Assembly (NCBI GenBank): GCA_050288165.1
Contig: JBNKDG010000005.1
Location: 186,001 to 250,000, forward strand
Source of the DNA: JAPHTQ01 sp050288165
GTDB lineage: Bacteria; Pseudomonadota; Gammaproteobacteria; Thiohalomonadales; Thiohalomonadaceae
DNA: 64,000 bases
Reading direction: 5' to 3'
Both the position numbers and the translations under genes were made by a program. The notes beneath the pieces are model-generated. The model was not told where the DNA came from, ran no database searches, and saw only the letters and a list, made by a program, of their open reading frames with translations. Positions 24,857 through 34,206 of this stretch are shown one piece after another. Within the stretch, counting starts at the first letter, position 1; each line of letters begins with the position of its first letter.

Positions 24857-25759
24857 ATGCTGTTCTTCCTGCTGTTGCATTACCTGATGTTTCTCCTGTA
24901 TGGGTCCCGCGCCCTTCTTCTCCGTCGGGATATACCCGACTCCGGCAGGAGGAAATCCTCGCCCGTAGCACACTCCCGCTGTCGTTTCCCCAAAAAGCCT
25001 GATTGGGTATCTAAGGAGATCATCCGCATGAAGGCATTGATGCCAAAAGCTGGCTGTCGCTGCCTTGCACTCAGTTTCAACCGGCGCTTTTCCCATAAGG
25101 GCATGAGCGTCGGCAAGACCTACGTCAGCGAGGTGATTCGGAAACACCAGTATGAAATCCGGATTCTGCGAAAGCGACTGAAGCACCGTAGACCAAAGCC
25201 AATACCACTTAACAAAATATGGGCAATGGATTTGACGGGAAAGCAGGATTTACGTGGACAGGTACATTCCATTCTCGGGATCGTGGAGCATGGCTCGCGG
25301 GCCAATCTCCGTTTGCTGGGGCTAAAAGACAAATCGAGTATTACTCTCCTCCGCCATCTGCTCGATACGGTGGAACAATACGGCAGGCCAAAATATCTGC
25401 GCACGGATAATGAAGCCGTTTTCACCTCGCGCCTGTTTCGCCTTGGGTTGTGGCTGATAGGCATCAAGCATCAACGGACAGAGAAAGGCTGCCCGTGGAT
25501 GAACGGCAGGGTGGAGCGCTTTTTTGGCACTTTGAAAAACCGGCTGGACCAGTGGGAGGTCGATTCACTGGAACAGTTGAACGCTGCGCTGGTGCCGTTT
25601 CGCTTTTGGTACAACTTCGTGCGTCCCCATTCCAATCTGAATAACCGGACACCGGCTGAGGTCTGGGACGGGAAAGATGTCTTCACGACAAAGAGGAAAG
25701 AGGAATTCTGGTTTGAGGCGTGGGAGGGTTTGCTGACCGGGTATTACCTGCGGCATTAG
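24857..25759 (+). CDS. DDE (rve-type) transposase
   Basis: A 300-residue integrase-core transposase, IS481/IS3-superfamily-like. A basic N-terminal part with WVSKEIIRMKALMPKAGCR and SVGKTYVSEVIRKH (about 50-98) precedes the catalytic core. The triad is Asp125 (AMDLTGK), Asp184 (RTDNEAVF) and Glu220 (NGRVERFFGT), with the DD(35)E spacing. The conserved WYNFVRPHSNL and TPAEVW follow. The open frame extends upstream to 24059, but that part is antisense to the MNT-HEPN gene and not protein-like. It is the only plus-strand gene within the CDI locus, so it is an insertion. Confidence 0.85.
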   Translation: MLFFLLLHYLMFLLYGSRALLLRRDIPDSGRRKSSPVAHSRCRFPKKPDWVSKEIIRMKALMPKAGCRCLALSFNRRFSHKGMSVGKTYVSEVIRKHQYEIRILRKRLKHRRPKPIPLNKIWAMDLTGKQDLRGQVHSILGIVEHGSRANLRLLGLKDKSSITLLRHLLDTVEQYGRPKYLRTDNEAVFTSRLFRLGLWLIGIKHQRTEKGCPWMNGRVERFFGTLKNRLDQWEVDSLEQLNAALVPFRFWYNFVRPHSNLNNRTPAEVWDGKDVFTTKRKEEFWFEAWEGLLTGYYLRH

Positions 25760-26023
25760 CCCAACAAGGGCTTCGTCAAAACCGGGAAAACCGAGGGCGT
25801 TGATCACCGTCCGGGGAATGCTGTGCCTGATGGCGGAATATGCTGGCGAACACGCCAAATTCGGTGATGTCCGCAACGAGATTTCACCGGCTCTTTATAG
25901 AATTTGTGGCTGCCACGCGCGGCAAAGGGGCAAAATCGGCGAAATAGCCGCCGATTTCAAACAGCCCGGGTATGATGGACAGGCGGACGGGACACCCAAA
26001 ACTGTGGGACAGTAGTGGGTAGA
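25760..26023. other. Non-coding tail of the insertion region
   Basis: 264 bases between the transposase stop and the zinc-ribbon gene without a credible gene. A 9-bp inverted repeat (AAATCGGCG ... CGCCGATTT, 25933-25957) can form a hairpin. I found no matching terminal inverted repeat on the left side (24722-24856), so the exact ends of the element remain open. Confidence 0.4.
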
Positions 26024-26248
26024 CTAGTGCCTTTTAAGCACCTCCAATTTTTTAAAATCGACAACAACTAGACGCCAACAATCCTTATCAATAAATATAT
26101 TTCCACATTTACACCCAACATTATCCTTTAGAACAGATGGGAGCATCGCTCCACATTCCGTGCAGCGATAAAATATATTCCTATCTTTTGGTATATCAGA
26201 GGCTTTTTCAAAATCAGAGCCTATAGTTTCGTAATGAGTACAATTCAT
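26024..26248 (-). CDS. Zinc-ribbon protein of the immunity neighbourhood
   Basis: A 74-residue protein with four cysteines in zinc-ribbon spacing (Cys29-x2-Cys32 and Cys46-x-Cys48) in RCTECG and GCKCGNIF. It begins MNCTHYETIGSDFEKASDIP. Similar small proteins occur beside polymorphic toxin genes in many proteobacteria, but I know no function for them. It lies 4 bases after the immunity candidate at 26253, in the same direction, and is low in GC like the other immunity genes. Confidence 0.6.
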   Translation of the reverse strand: MNCTHYETIGSDFEKASDIPKDRNIFYRCTECGAMLPSVLKDNVGCKCGNIFIDKDCWRLVVVDFKKLEVLKRH

Positions 26249-26252
26249 TATA

Positions 26253-26606
26253 TTATGGAGATGCCGCAGCGGCCTTTTCGAAATAATTCACCTTTATATC
26301 ACTAACATTATTTCCAATGCACCTATGAAGTTCATCACCAAGGGACGACACATCTTTTCCAAAAGAAACAATACTTAAAATTAGTTTATTCTCTGTTGTA
26401 TCATCATCCCCCCAATACAACTTAATATCAATATCATCATACTTCCATTTGTAGTATGTGTATTCAACATAGTGACTGCTCTCGTGCCCTACACCTTTAC
26501 CAATTGGGGACTGTGTAGATAACATGTCGGCATAATGAATCAGAATGTCTATTTTCTCAGATATATTACTATCTGGAACAAATAGTATTTCTACTTTATA
26601 TATCAT
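26253..26606 (-). CDS. cdiI: Probable CdiI immunity protein for the full-length CdiA
   Basis: A 117-residue protein that starts MIYKVEILFVPDSN, one base after the cdiA stop (TAAAATG). It is beta-rich with several aromatic residues (YVEYTYYKWKYDD, about 62-74) and ends in an Ala-rich tail. No known family is recognised, which is normal for CDI immunity proteins. A TTG 12 bases further upstream is a poorer start because it lies inside cdiA. The role is inferred from position. Confidence 0.65.
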   Translation of the reverse strand: MIYKVEILFVPDSNISEKIDILIHYADMLSTQSPIGKGVGHESSHYVEYTYYKWKYDDIDIKLYWGDDDTTENKLILSIVSFGKDVSSLGDELHRCIGNNVSDIKVNYFEKAAAASP

Positions 26607-26607
26607 T

Positions 26608-29600
26608 TTACTCACCAAGCTTCGTTGTCACATCTGTAATATCAGGCTTAACAAGACGAGGATCATTGACAGCAGGCTCAATGCTTCTGCCTAGTTCTGA
26701 TGACCATTTCGCCTCCCATTGCTTCAAACTATTTGCCAAATCAGCATCTGCATTTTCAATTTTCCCTGGAAGATATAAGCCATCGATATTTCTAGATGGA
26801 TTTTGACCAGCGTCAGAAAGGCGATCTGCTAAGTTCTGGCTTTCTATAGCTATATCAATATCACTAGGCTTATCCGGATTATCATCAAAGAACTTTCCAG
26901 ATTTATTTGGATTCTTAGAAAAACCTGTTGTTGAAGACCCCCTAATTCTCACGCTGGCATCATCAATACCATGTTGTTCAAGTATCTCAGCAAGCTCCTT
27001 CATTGATTGATTATACTGTTCCGCATCTTTAAATCCTCGTGGAGGGATGGTCTCTGGTAAAAGTTTCAGATCTTTCCCATCCGGCAAGTCGACCCCCAGA
27101 TCCTCAGCCCGCTCGATAATCTTCAGCGCTTTCTTAAGCTTGCTGATCCCGATAACCCCGGCAATGACGGTCCCTTCTTTCTTTCCTTCACCGAAGGCGT
27201 CAGCCACACCCTCGCCATCCAGTTTCGAGGCATCTTCGATTTTCGCCTGCAGGTCTTCTTTTGTTGCCTGCATCATTTGCTTGATGGCGGTTTTTTCTTG
27301 TTCGGTTAATTTGCCTCCATCTTCAAGCTCCTTGAGTCGCAGCAGTAGTTTGCCTGCGTTTTCGGCCATCTGTTCGGCCCTTTCCGGGTCGTTGTAGACT
27401 TCGTCGATAAAATTGGCCAGATCTACGATGTCGTTGATGGTCTTTTCGACAGCACCGGTTACCGCACCCGCCGCTTCTTCTATGCCTTGCTTGGTGCTGG
27501 TATATGCGTATTTGGTCTGGGTAAGGGTACGACAGAGGTCGTTAGTACAGGCTTCCAGTTCTTTGTCCATCGCCGCTTGCTGGACTTCTGTCAGGCGGCT
27601 GTCGCCCTTCATTTTGTTAAGGGCGTTATAGTCCCGGGTATTGGATTTCACATATCCACTGTCATTACCCGTGTGGTTGTTGCTACTGGCCATGCCCGAG
27701 TCATAGCCGTTGATGTCCAGGGCCATGTCGGTGTAGCTGGCGAAGTTGTCGCCGTAAGTGTTGGCGTAGGTTTCCCGGTCGGCCTGGCTGTAGGTGTCGT
27801 TGACCTTGTCCTGGTTGTCCATGGCATGGGCCATTTCGTGACCGGCAGTGGTGACCAGTTCGCCTGTGCTGTCGTTGTTCTGGTCGTTGATGTAGGCGGT
27901 GTTGCTGTCGCGGTCGTAATGACCGGCCAGGCCGTCGTCTTGCGCCACGATTTTGTTGTCCTGGGCGGTGTAGCCCAGTTTCTCCATCACCGCTGCGGTG
28001 ACCTGGTTGAGCATCGCTTCTTTGTCTTGTGCGCTCAGGTTGGGGTCTTGCAGCATCGCTGCCAGGTTGGGGTCTTTGGCGATGGTCTCCTTCACCGTTT
28101 CGTAGGTGGTGTGGCTTTTGTCGGTTTCGCTGAAGAAGTCTTCAATCCCCACTTTGTCGGTGGTGACGATGAGTTTGATGGTGTCGACAATCATGCCGGA
28201 TTTCATCACGTCTTCGGCGATTTGGTCCCTGCCCTGTTCGGTCAGGAACCTTGTATCCAGACTCCCCTTCAGGCCCTTGTGGCTTTCGATGTCGTAGATG
28301 TCGACTTCGTTGTCCTGAACGTCGCGGTTAAGGAGTTTGGTGTCGCTCTCTTCGATGTTGGCAACCTGGATGTTGCCCTCCCCAATGGTGCCGAGGGTTT
28401 TGGTTTTGCTATGGCTGGTGTCGCTGCTCGCATCGATGCTGACGGTACTGCCCATGCCCACGTTGGCGCTGGTGGCGGTGCTGTAGCTGGTGTTGCTGAG
28501 GGCGTTGACCTGGAGTGTGCCGGTTTTGAGGCTCAAATTCCCTGTGTCGTTACCTTCTGCATCCATCGCCGCAATGGTGGCCCCGGTGAGGGTGGTCTCT
28601 TCCGCGACGTTGATGTCGACATTGCCGCCGGTGAGGGTGGTGAGCACGGTTTCCCGGCTGCGGTTGTGGCTGACGGAGCCATTGATGCCTGTGCTGCCGG
28701 GGATGCTGCCCGCTGAGCCGCTGACGTTGATGCCTTCCCCTGCGCTGCGGCTTTTGTGGCTGTCCTGCACCGATTCCACGTTTAAGTTACGGGTGTCGAT
28801 GCTGAGGGTGTCAGCGGCGGCGACATTGGCGCCAGCGATGGTGGTGGTATCGCGGGTTTTCAGGGTGATGGTGTTGCCCTGAAGCTGGCTGTTGGTGTGG
28901 GTGATGCTGCTGCTTCCGCCCTGGCTGCGATCGGCGCTGGCACTGACGCTGGTACCGCTACCGCCATAGACGCTCACGCTGACGTTGGTATGCAGGTGTT
29001 CGGAGCTGTTGTGGCTGGTACTCAGATCCTGCGAGGCGAGTATGTTGAGGTTTTCGGTCTCAATCCCGATATCGTTGGCCGCCAGGTTGCTGCCACGGAT
29101 GGTGGTGTCGCCACCCGCATTGATGGTGATGTTGTTGGCAACGAGGTTGCTGGCGACGCTCTGCTCTTTGTATTCGCCGTAGCGTTTTTCCAGCAGGTCG
29201 AGGTCCATTTCCACGCCGACGTTGAAGCCGTAGGTGCCGCTACTGGCGGCGGCGGTGGCCATTTGGGTGGCGACGGCGGCGGTTTTGGTGGCAAGGTCGG
29301 TGGCGGCCAGGGCGATGTTGGCCTGGTAGTAGGCGTCGTCGCTCTTGAGGTCGTCGATGTAGGTTGCCAGTTCGTCGATGTCGCTCTGTTCGATACCGAG
29401 TTTGCCGTCGGCCAGGTCCTGTTTGAGTTGGGCGAGGTGGTCTTTTTGCCTGGCCAGCTCTTTTTTGTAGTTGTTGTAGGATTTTTTGGCTTCGTTGAGG
29501 GCTTTTTCCGCCGCCTTGGCGGTTTCGAGGGCGGTGGCGATTTCGACGTATTCGTTTTTCACGGTGAGGTTGAGTTCGCCGTGGCCGATCTGTTCTTTGG

Positions 29601-32600
29601 TTTTACTCTCTTCGGTGTTTTTGGCTTCTTTGATGTCGACATCGCCGGTGGCAAGCAGGGCGATAGTGTCACTGGCCACCAAATCTGAGCCTGTGATATT
29701 GATGTTGCCACCCTCTTCACTTTCACTGCCTGCGTTAAGGGTGATGTCGTTGGCATCCAGGCTGGAGCCGACCACGGTTTTGGTGGTGGTGCTGTTTTCG
29801 ATATTGGAGTAGTCGGCCTCGGCCAGTTTGAATGAGACCTTGCCGCCTTCGGTTTTGATCAGGGCGCTGGGGTCGGTCATGGTCTTGGCTACGTCGCCAA
29901 GGCTGACGCTTATCTTTTCGTGCTTTGACCAGGTGGTCTCTTCATCGTAGACGTTTTCGATGTTGATGTTTTCTGCACTGCCGCTGATTTCGTTGGCAGC
30001 CACCTCGACACCGGTGAGGGTGAGGTCGTTGGCGGCATTTATTTCGACTTTGTTGCCGCTTAGTTGGGCCTGGACAGCGGTGGTGGCCATTCTGCCTTCA
30101 AGATCGACACTCTCAGAGTAAAAATCGCCGCCGCCGAAACCTGATTTTTCGGTTTTGCTTTCATTCATCTTACCGTCGTAACCGGCCTGGACGGTGATGT
30201 CCCCAGCGCTGTTCAGCGCAAGAGTATTTTCCGCAGCGGCGCTGGAGCCGACGACGGTGATGTCGCCTTCGGTGGTGGTGAGGTTGATGTCGCCGCCAGC
30301 GAGGGTGGAGCCGATGTTGGTGGAGGTGGCTATTTTACGTTCTTTTTTCTCGGAACTAAGGAAGTCGCTGTAAGAAGTTTTGTCTTCATAGTAACTGGTG
30401 TCATTGACCGCTATCACATCGAGCTGACTAGCCGCGATGGTTAATTGACCATCCGCAGAGATATTGCTGCCCTCGACCGTCGTTGCGCCGCTGGAATTGA
30501 TGGCGATATTTTCGCCAGTCAGGTTTGAACCCAAATGTGTCGAGGTCTGCCTGTTAAAGGAGGAGTTTGAATCTCTTCCGGAGAAGGCAGTACTTTCTTC
30601 TGTGGCAACGATATCAACCGTAACCGCATTCAGGCTCATGTCGCTTGCGCTCAGATTAGAACCTTCGATGGTTATCACGCCATTGGCTGCATCAAGTGCA
30701 AGGTTGTTTGTGGCAATGATATTTCCGGCCTCTCCCGCCACTGTCGCGGAATAACTGGTATTCCTGTTCTGGTCGGATATTGTCTCCGTGGTTCGCCGAT
30801 TGATGATGTCGCCTTCGGTTGAGGTTAGGACCACATTGCTAGCGGCGATGGTGCCGGAAACATTTTCAATGTCGTTGACAGCGGTGAGCGATAGGTCATC
30901 TCCTGCATGCATTTCGCCACCGTAGTTGGTAATGGCGTCGGTGGCGGTCACCTGCATGTTGCCGCCCGCTTCCATTAACCCGGCGTTGGCCAATTCAGCG
31001 ACCTGCATGTGGATTTCGTCACCGGCTATGATTTTTCCACCCTGGAGTTTGTAGTCATCGGCGCTGGCGATGTAGACCACCGGCACAAGAACCTTTTGAC
31101 CGGCCACTTCCTTCTCTTCCATCCAGACGATGTCTTTTTTCAGGCCATGTATTTGGGCATTTGTGAGGGCGACGCCGGGGATTAGCAGCAGGTCTTCCTG
31201 CGCTGCTATTGCGTTGTCCATCAGGTACTGGTATTGCTGATTGTCGTCCTTGATATCGCTGGTCAGGAAACGACGGCCTGTCTGTTCAAGAATACTGTCG
31301 CGAACAAGTTTATTCTCGTAGAAGGCGTCGCCCAGGCGCTTGGTAGTGGTGACAGTGCTCTCTGGCGAAAAGCCAATGTTCTCCATAAAGTAGTCGCTGC
31401 TGAGGAAATTACTCTCCAGAACAAATTCAGGATTGGTCTCGATCAGATACTGGCTGTCCGGGTCTCTGGATGTGACGAACAATCCGTAATCGTTGGTGGG
31501 TAGTGTAATATCAAGTGTTACGCCTCCATCTCCGGCAGCTACTGGCGTATTCACCAGTCCTGAAGGGGCGATACTGGAAGAGGAGGGAGCTACGCCGCTG
31601 TCGCCACCATTCCCCACAACACTGGCATTAATCGTTACATTACCGCTTGCCTGTATGGTTGATGCAACAGTATCGATAACCTGAGAACTAGATGTGGTAA
31701 CAGGGGACCCTGATGCCTTGGCCCTGTAACCATTTCTTGTGCAAAACCCGAGCGTCCACTTGGCACAATACTTCTGATTCACATAATGTTGAGTAGTGGT
31801 GGTAAGCACTTTCATTATGTTGAGACTTTGATTATCTACAGTCGCAGCATTAATCATGATGTTGCCACTTGTTGTGCCATCTCCTCCAGCGGAAATCGAC
31901 GAGTATTTATTTAATACCGTTCCAGCCACATCGATTGTAATATTCCCGGCATCAGCTTGGAGTGATGCGGCTATTCCCCGATCATTAAGAACCATGCTAC
32001 TGGTCGATGTAGATTCAGTATCGTAACAATTACTACCACATGGGTTAGTTTGTACTGGTGAAGTAGCTGGGGTATCTACTCCGCCAACAACCAGGTCATA
32101 TGGCGCGGGAATGTCCCACGGAGTTCCAAATATGTTGAGAGACATATAAATATCTCCCTGGTTAAAAAACGTCCCTTGAACAACAGGATCAGTCGCCAAG
32201 TTATTGAAAGCATTCGCGTAAATCGCGATATCCCCATTCAACGATTCAATGTTGGCGGCATAGTTTGTGATGGTGTCGGTTCGGCTTCCGTCTACGGCCG
32301 CACCCATGAAGATATTGTTCACCGCAATGATGTTTGCGCCCTGATTATTGGCCAACGTGCCGGTGGTGTAGAGATTCATGTCATTACCAGCGAACAGGGT
32401 GGTGTTGTTTGTTATGTTGGCTGAAGTAATAGTTAAATCATTACCGGTGCTGAAGTAACCGCTGTTCGTAACGTCCACACCGTTAACATTCAGATCACCC
32501 TGTGCACTGATGGCCGAGGTGTTATCGATATTACCGGCTATGTCGAGTGTGCTTACACCGCTTCCGCCACTTATTGTTGCGCTATTGCTCAGACTGTCGG

Positions 32601-34206
32601 CAGTAATGTCCACGGCGTTACCACCCGACATTGTGGCGTTGTTGGTTAACGCTTTGGTATTGAGCGTTAATGTGCCGTTGGCCAGCAGGTCCGCGTTGTT
32701 GCTGAAGGCGCCTCCGGTGGTCAGGGTCAGGTTGTTGCCCGCGCCGATGGTCGAACCGGCGTGGTTATCCAGCGCAGCGGTGTCGTTGACGGTCAGGGTC
32801 AGATCGTTACCAGCATAGAAATTTGAAGTGCCGCCGGTTCCCAGGTCGATGGTGTTGGTCATCAATGCGAGATCATTCGTCGCCGCTGCGGAGCCGTTAA
32901 AGTTTTCGAAATGGTTCGTTGTGATATCGGCGCTGCCCACCAGGAGGGTACCGCTGGTGTTATTGAGGGTTGCGGCATTGGCGGTCAGCAGGCCACCCGC
33001 TTTCAGGTTACCAGCATTAGTTAGAGTATTGGCAGCGGTCATGTCCAGGGTGTTGGTACTCTGGATTGTACCGCTGTTGCCGATGCTGTTACTGTTAACG
33101 CTCAGGGCACCGCCGCCGTTCAAGGTGCCATCGCTGTTGAGGCCCGCCATCAGGATGGCGCTGTTGCCAACCGTGAGGGTGTCGGCGTTGATGTTGAAGG
33201 TGTTTCCGGCGGCGCTGACGCCACCTGAAGCATTGATGGCACCCGTCGCGTTCAGGGTGGCGTCGGAACCGGCATAGAGTTGGCCGTCGAGATTGAGATC
33301 GCCAGTAGTGGCAACATCGATCTGTTGTTTGGCGTTGAGAGTTTGCAGGGTGACGTTGCCGTCGTTGCTGATGTTGATGTCGCCAATAGACGCAACAACT
33401 TCCGGCGGCAGGTTGACGCCCAACCCCTGATCGGTGCCTACCAGAGTGATACGGTTGGCGTACATGCCACCCAGGGCGGATGAATCCAGCAGCAGACCGG
33501 TGGCACCTGAGTTTTGCGAGGCGCGAATGGTCTTGTCAGTGTAACCGACAGTGTTGTTGCCCAGTTTGATGTCGAGATCCTGGGCATGCAGCAAGGCGTT
33601 GAGGCGCAGGTACTGTGTGTAAATGTGAGTGCTGCTTGCACCAAGGTTATTCAGCCCGGCGCCTTCGATGGCGATATCGCCCCCGCCGATGGACAGGGAG
33701 TCGAGCGCGCCGTTTACGATATTTGGCCTGCCGGTGGTCAGGGTGACGCCGTTGGTGTTGATAAATCCTGCACCATTGATGGTGATACCGTTGGGGTTGG
33801 CAATAACAAGGTCGGCGGCCTGACCGGCGATTTCAGTGTAGCCATTGAGTTGGCTGCGGCTGGTACTGGTGACTTCGTTCAGGATGACGCTGGCATTGCT
33901 GTTGAGATTGGTGTTGCCGTAGATATAACCGCCCAGTTGGGTGTTGACGCAGGTATCCGTTGAGTTGTTGAGGATGACTCCATTGCTATCGACGTTGTAC
34001 TGGTCGAACCGGTTGTGCGAAAGACCGTTGGCGTTTGGATCGGCAATATTGACGACGGGGACGCCATTTGGCGCAGCCTCCACGGTGGTTTGCGTGGTGC
34101 CGTCGGTTTGCAGCGGCGCGGCGTAGCTCGCAAGCGGGAAAAACGCCATGTGGCTGCCAAGGTAGGCGATCAGGGCTTTTTCGAAAATGGTGTTGGAATT
34201 ACTCAT
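26608..34206 (-). CDS. cdiA: CdiA: two-partner-secreted filamentous toxin
   Basis: A 2532-residue TpsA exoprotein carrying a contact-dependent toxin. A signal peptide (1-29, ending ASYA) is followed by the TPS/haemagglutination domain (about 33-290) with NPNGITINGAGFINTNG. FHA-type beta-helix repeats fill about 300-1950, with a small Cys-containing insertion (about 720-870) and a coiled coil (about 1530-1640). The pretoxin region has a zincin-like HEMAH (2123-2127). The C-terminal tip has Arg-Gly-Ser-Ser at 2422-2425 and DIDIAI (Asp2449, Asp2451), the signature of a pol-beta-type nucleotidyltransferase, so the toxin probably modifies a target by nucleotide transfer (inferred). The ATG overlaps the cdiB stop by one base. 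Confidence 0.92.
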   Translation of the reverse strand: MSNSNTIFEKALIAYLGSHMAFFPLASYAAPLQTDGTTQTTVEAAPNGVPVVNIADPNANGLSHNRFDQYNVDSNGVILNNSTDTCVNTQLGGYIYGNTNLNSNASVILNEVTSTSRSQLNGYTEIAGQAADLVIANPNGITINGAGFINTNGVTLTTGRPNIVNGALDSLSIGGGDIAIEGAGLNNLGASSTHIYTQYLRLNALLHAQDLDIKLGNNTVGYTDKTIRASQNSGATGLLLDSSALGGMYANRITLVGTDQGLGVNLPPEVVASIGDINISNDGNVTLQTLNAKQQIDVATTGDLNLDGQLYAGSDATLNATGAINASGGVSAAGNTFNINADTLTVGNSAILMAGLNSDGTLNGGGALSVNSNSIGNSGTIQSTNTLDMTAANTLTNAGNLKAGGLLTANAATLNNTSGTLLVGSADITTNHFENFNGSAAATNDLALMTNTIDLGTGGTSNFYAGNDLTLTVNDTAALDNHAGSTIGAGNNLTLTTGGAFSNNADLLANGTLTLNTKALTNNATMSGGNAVDITADSLSNSATISGGSGVSTLDIAGNIDNTSAISAQGDLNVNGVDVTNSGYFSTGNDLTITSANITNNTTLFAGNDMNLYTTGTLANNQGANIIAVNNIFMGAAVDGSRTDTITNYAANIESLNGDIAIYANAFNNLATDPVVQGTFFNQGDIYMSLNIFGTPWDIPAPYDLVVGGVDTPATSPVQTNPCGSNCYDTESTSTSSMVLNDRGIAASLQADAGNITIDVAGTVLNKYSSISAGGDGTTSGNIMINAATVDNQSLNIMKVLTTTTQHYVNQKYCAKWTLGFCTRNGYRAKASGSPVTTSSSQVIDTVASTIQASGNVTINASVVGNGGDSGVAPSSSSIAPSGLVNTPVAAGDGGVTLDITLPTNDYGLFVTSRDPDSQYLIETNPEFVLESNFLSSDYFMENIGFSPESTVTTTKRLGDAFYENKLVRDSILEQTGRRFLTSDIKDDNQQYQYLMDNAIAAQEDLLLIPGVALTNAQIHGLKKDIVWMEEKEVAGQKVLVPVVYIASADDYKLQGGKIIAGDEIHMQVAELANAGLMEAGGNMQVTATDAITNYGGEMHAGDDLSLTAVNDIENVSGTIAASNVVLTSTEGDIINRRTTETISDQNRNTSYSATVAGEAGNIIATNNLALDAANGVITIEGSNLSASDMSLNAVTVDIVATEESTAFSGRDSNSSFNRQTSTHLGSNLTGENIAINSSGATTVEGSNISADGQLTIAASQLDVIAVNDTSYYEDKTSYSDFLSSEKKERKIATSTNIGSTLAGGDINLTTTEGDITVVGSSAAAENTLALNSAGDITVQAGYDGKMNESKTEKSGFGGGDFYSESVDLEGRMATTAVQAQLSGNKVEINAANDLTLTGVEVAANEISGSAENINIENVYDEETTWSKHEKISVSLGDVAKTMTDPSALIKTEGGKVSFKLAEADYSNIENSTTTKTVVGSSLDANDITLNAGSESEEGGNINITGSDLVASDTIALLATGDVDIKEAKNTEESKTKEQIGHGELNLTVKNEYVEIATALETAKAAEKALNEAKKSYNNYKKELARQKDHLAQLKQDLADGKLGIEQSDIDELATYIDDLKSDDAYYQANIALAATDLATKTAAVATQMATAAASSGTYGFNVGVEMDLDLLEKRYGEYKEQSVASNLVANNITINAGGDTTIRGSNLAANDIGIETENLNILASQDLSTSHNSSEHLHTNVSVSVYGGSGTSVSASADRSQGGSSSITHTNSQLQGNTITLKTRDTTTIAGANVAAADTLSIDTRNLNVESVQDSHKSRSAGEGINVSGSAGSIPGSTGINGSVSHNRSRETVLTTLTGGNVDINVAEETTLTGATIAAMDAEGNDTGNLSLKTGTLQVNALSNTSYSTATSANVGMGSTVSIDASSDTSHSKTKTLGTIGEGNIQVANIEESDTKLLNRDVQDNEVDIYDIESHKGLKGSLDTRFLTEQGRDQIAEDVMKSGMIVDTIKLIVTTDKVGIEDFFSETDKSHTTYETVKETIAKDPNLAAMLQDPNLSAQDKEAMLNQVTAAVMEKLGYTAQDNKIVAQDDGLAGHYDRDSNTAYINDQNNDSTGELVTTAGHEMAHAMDNQDKVNDTYSQADRETYANTYGDNFASYTDMALDINGYDSGMASSNNHTGNDSGYVKSNTRDYNALNKMKGDSRLTEVQQAAMDKELEACTNDLCRTLTQTKYAYTSTKQGIEEAAGAVTGAVEKTINDIVDLANFIDEVYNDPERAEQMAENAGKLLLRLKELEDGGKLTEQEKTAIKQMMQATKEDLQAKIEDASKLDGEGVADAFGEGKKEGTVIAGVIGISKLKKALKIIERAEDLGVDLPDGKDLKLLPETIPPRGFKDAEQYNQSMKELAEILEQHGIDDASVRIRGSSTTGFSKNPNKSGKFFDDNPDKPSDIDIAIESQNLADRLSDAGQNPSRNIDGLYLPGKIENADADLANSLKQWEAKWSSELGRSIEPAVNDPRLVKPDITDVTTKLGE

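Noticed and set aside
26608..34206. Repeats within cdiA as a possible CRISPR or tandem array
   Set aside because: They are degenerate FHA beta-helix repeats in a continuous reading frame; no constant repeat and spacer pattern.
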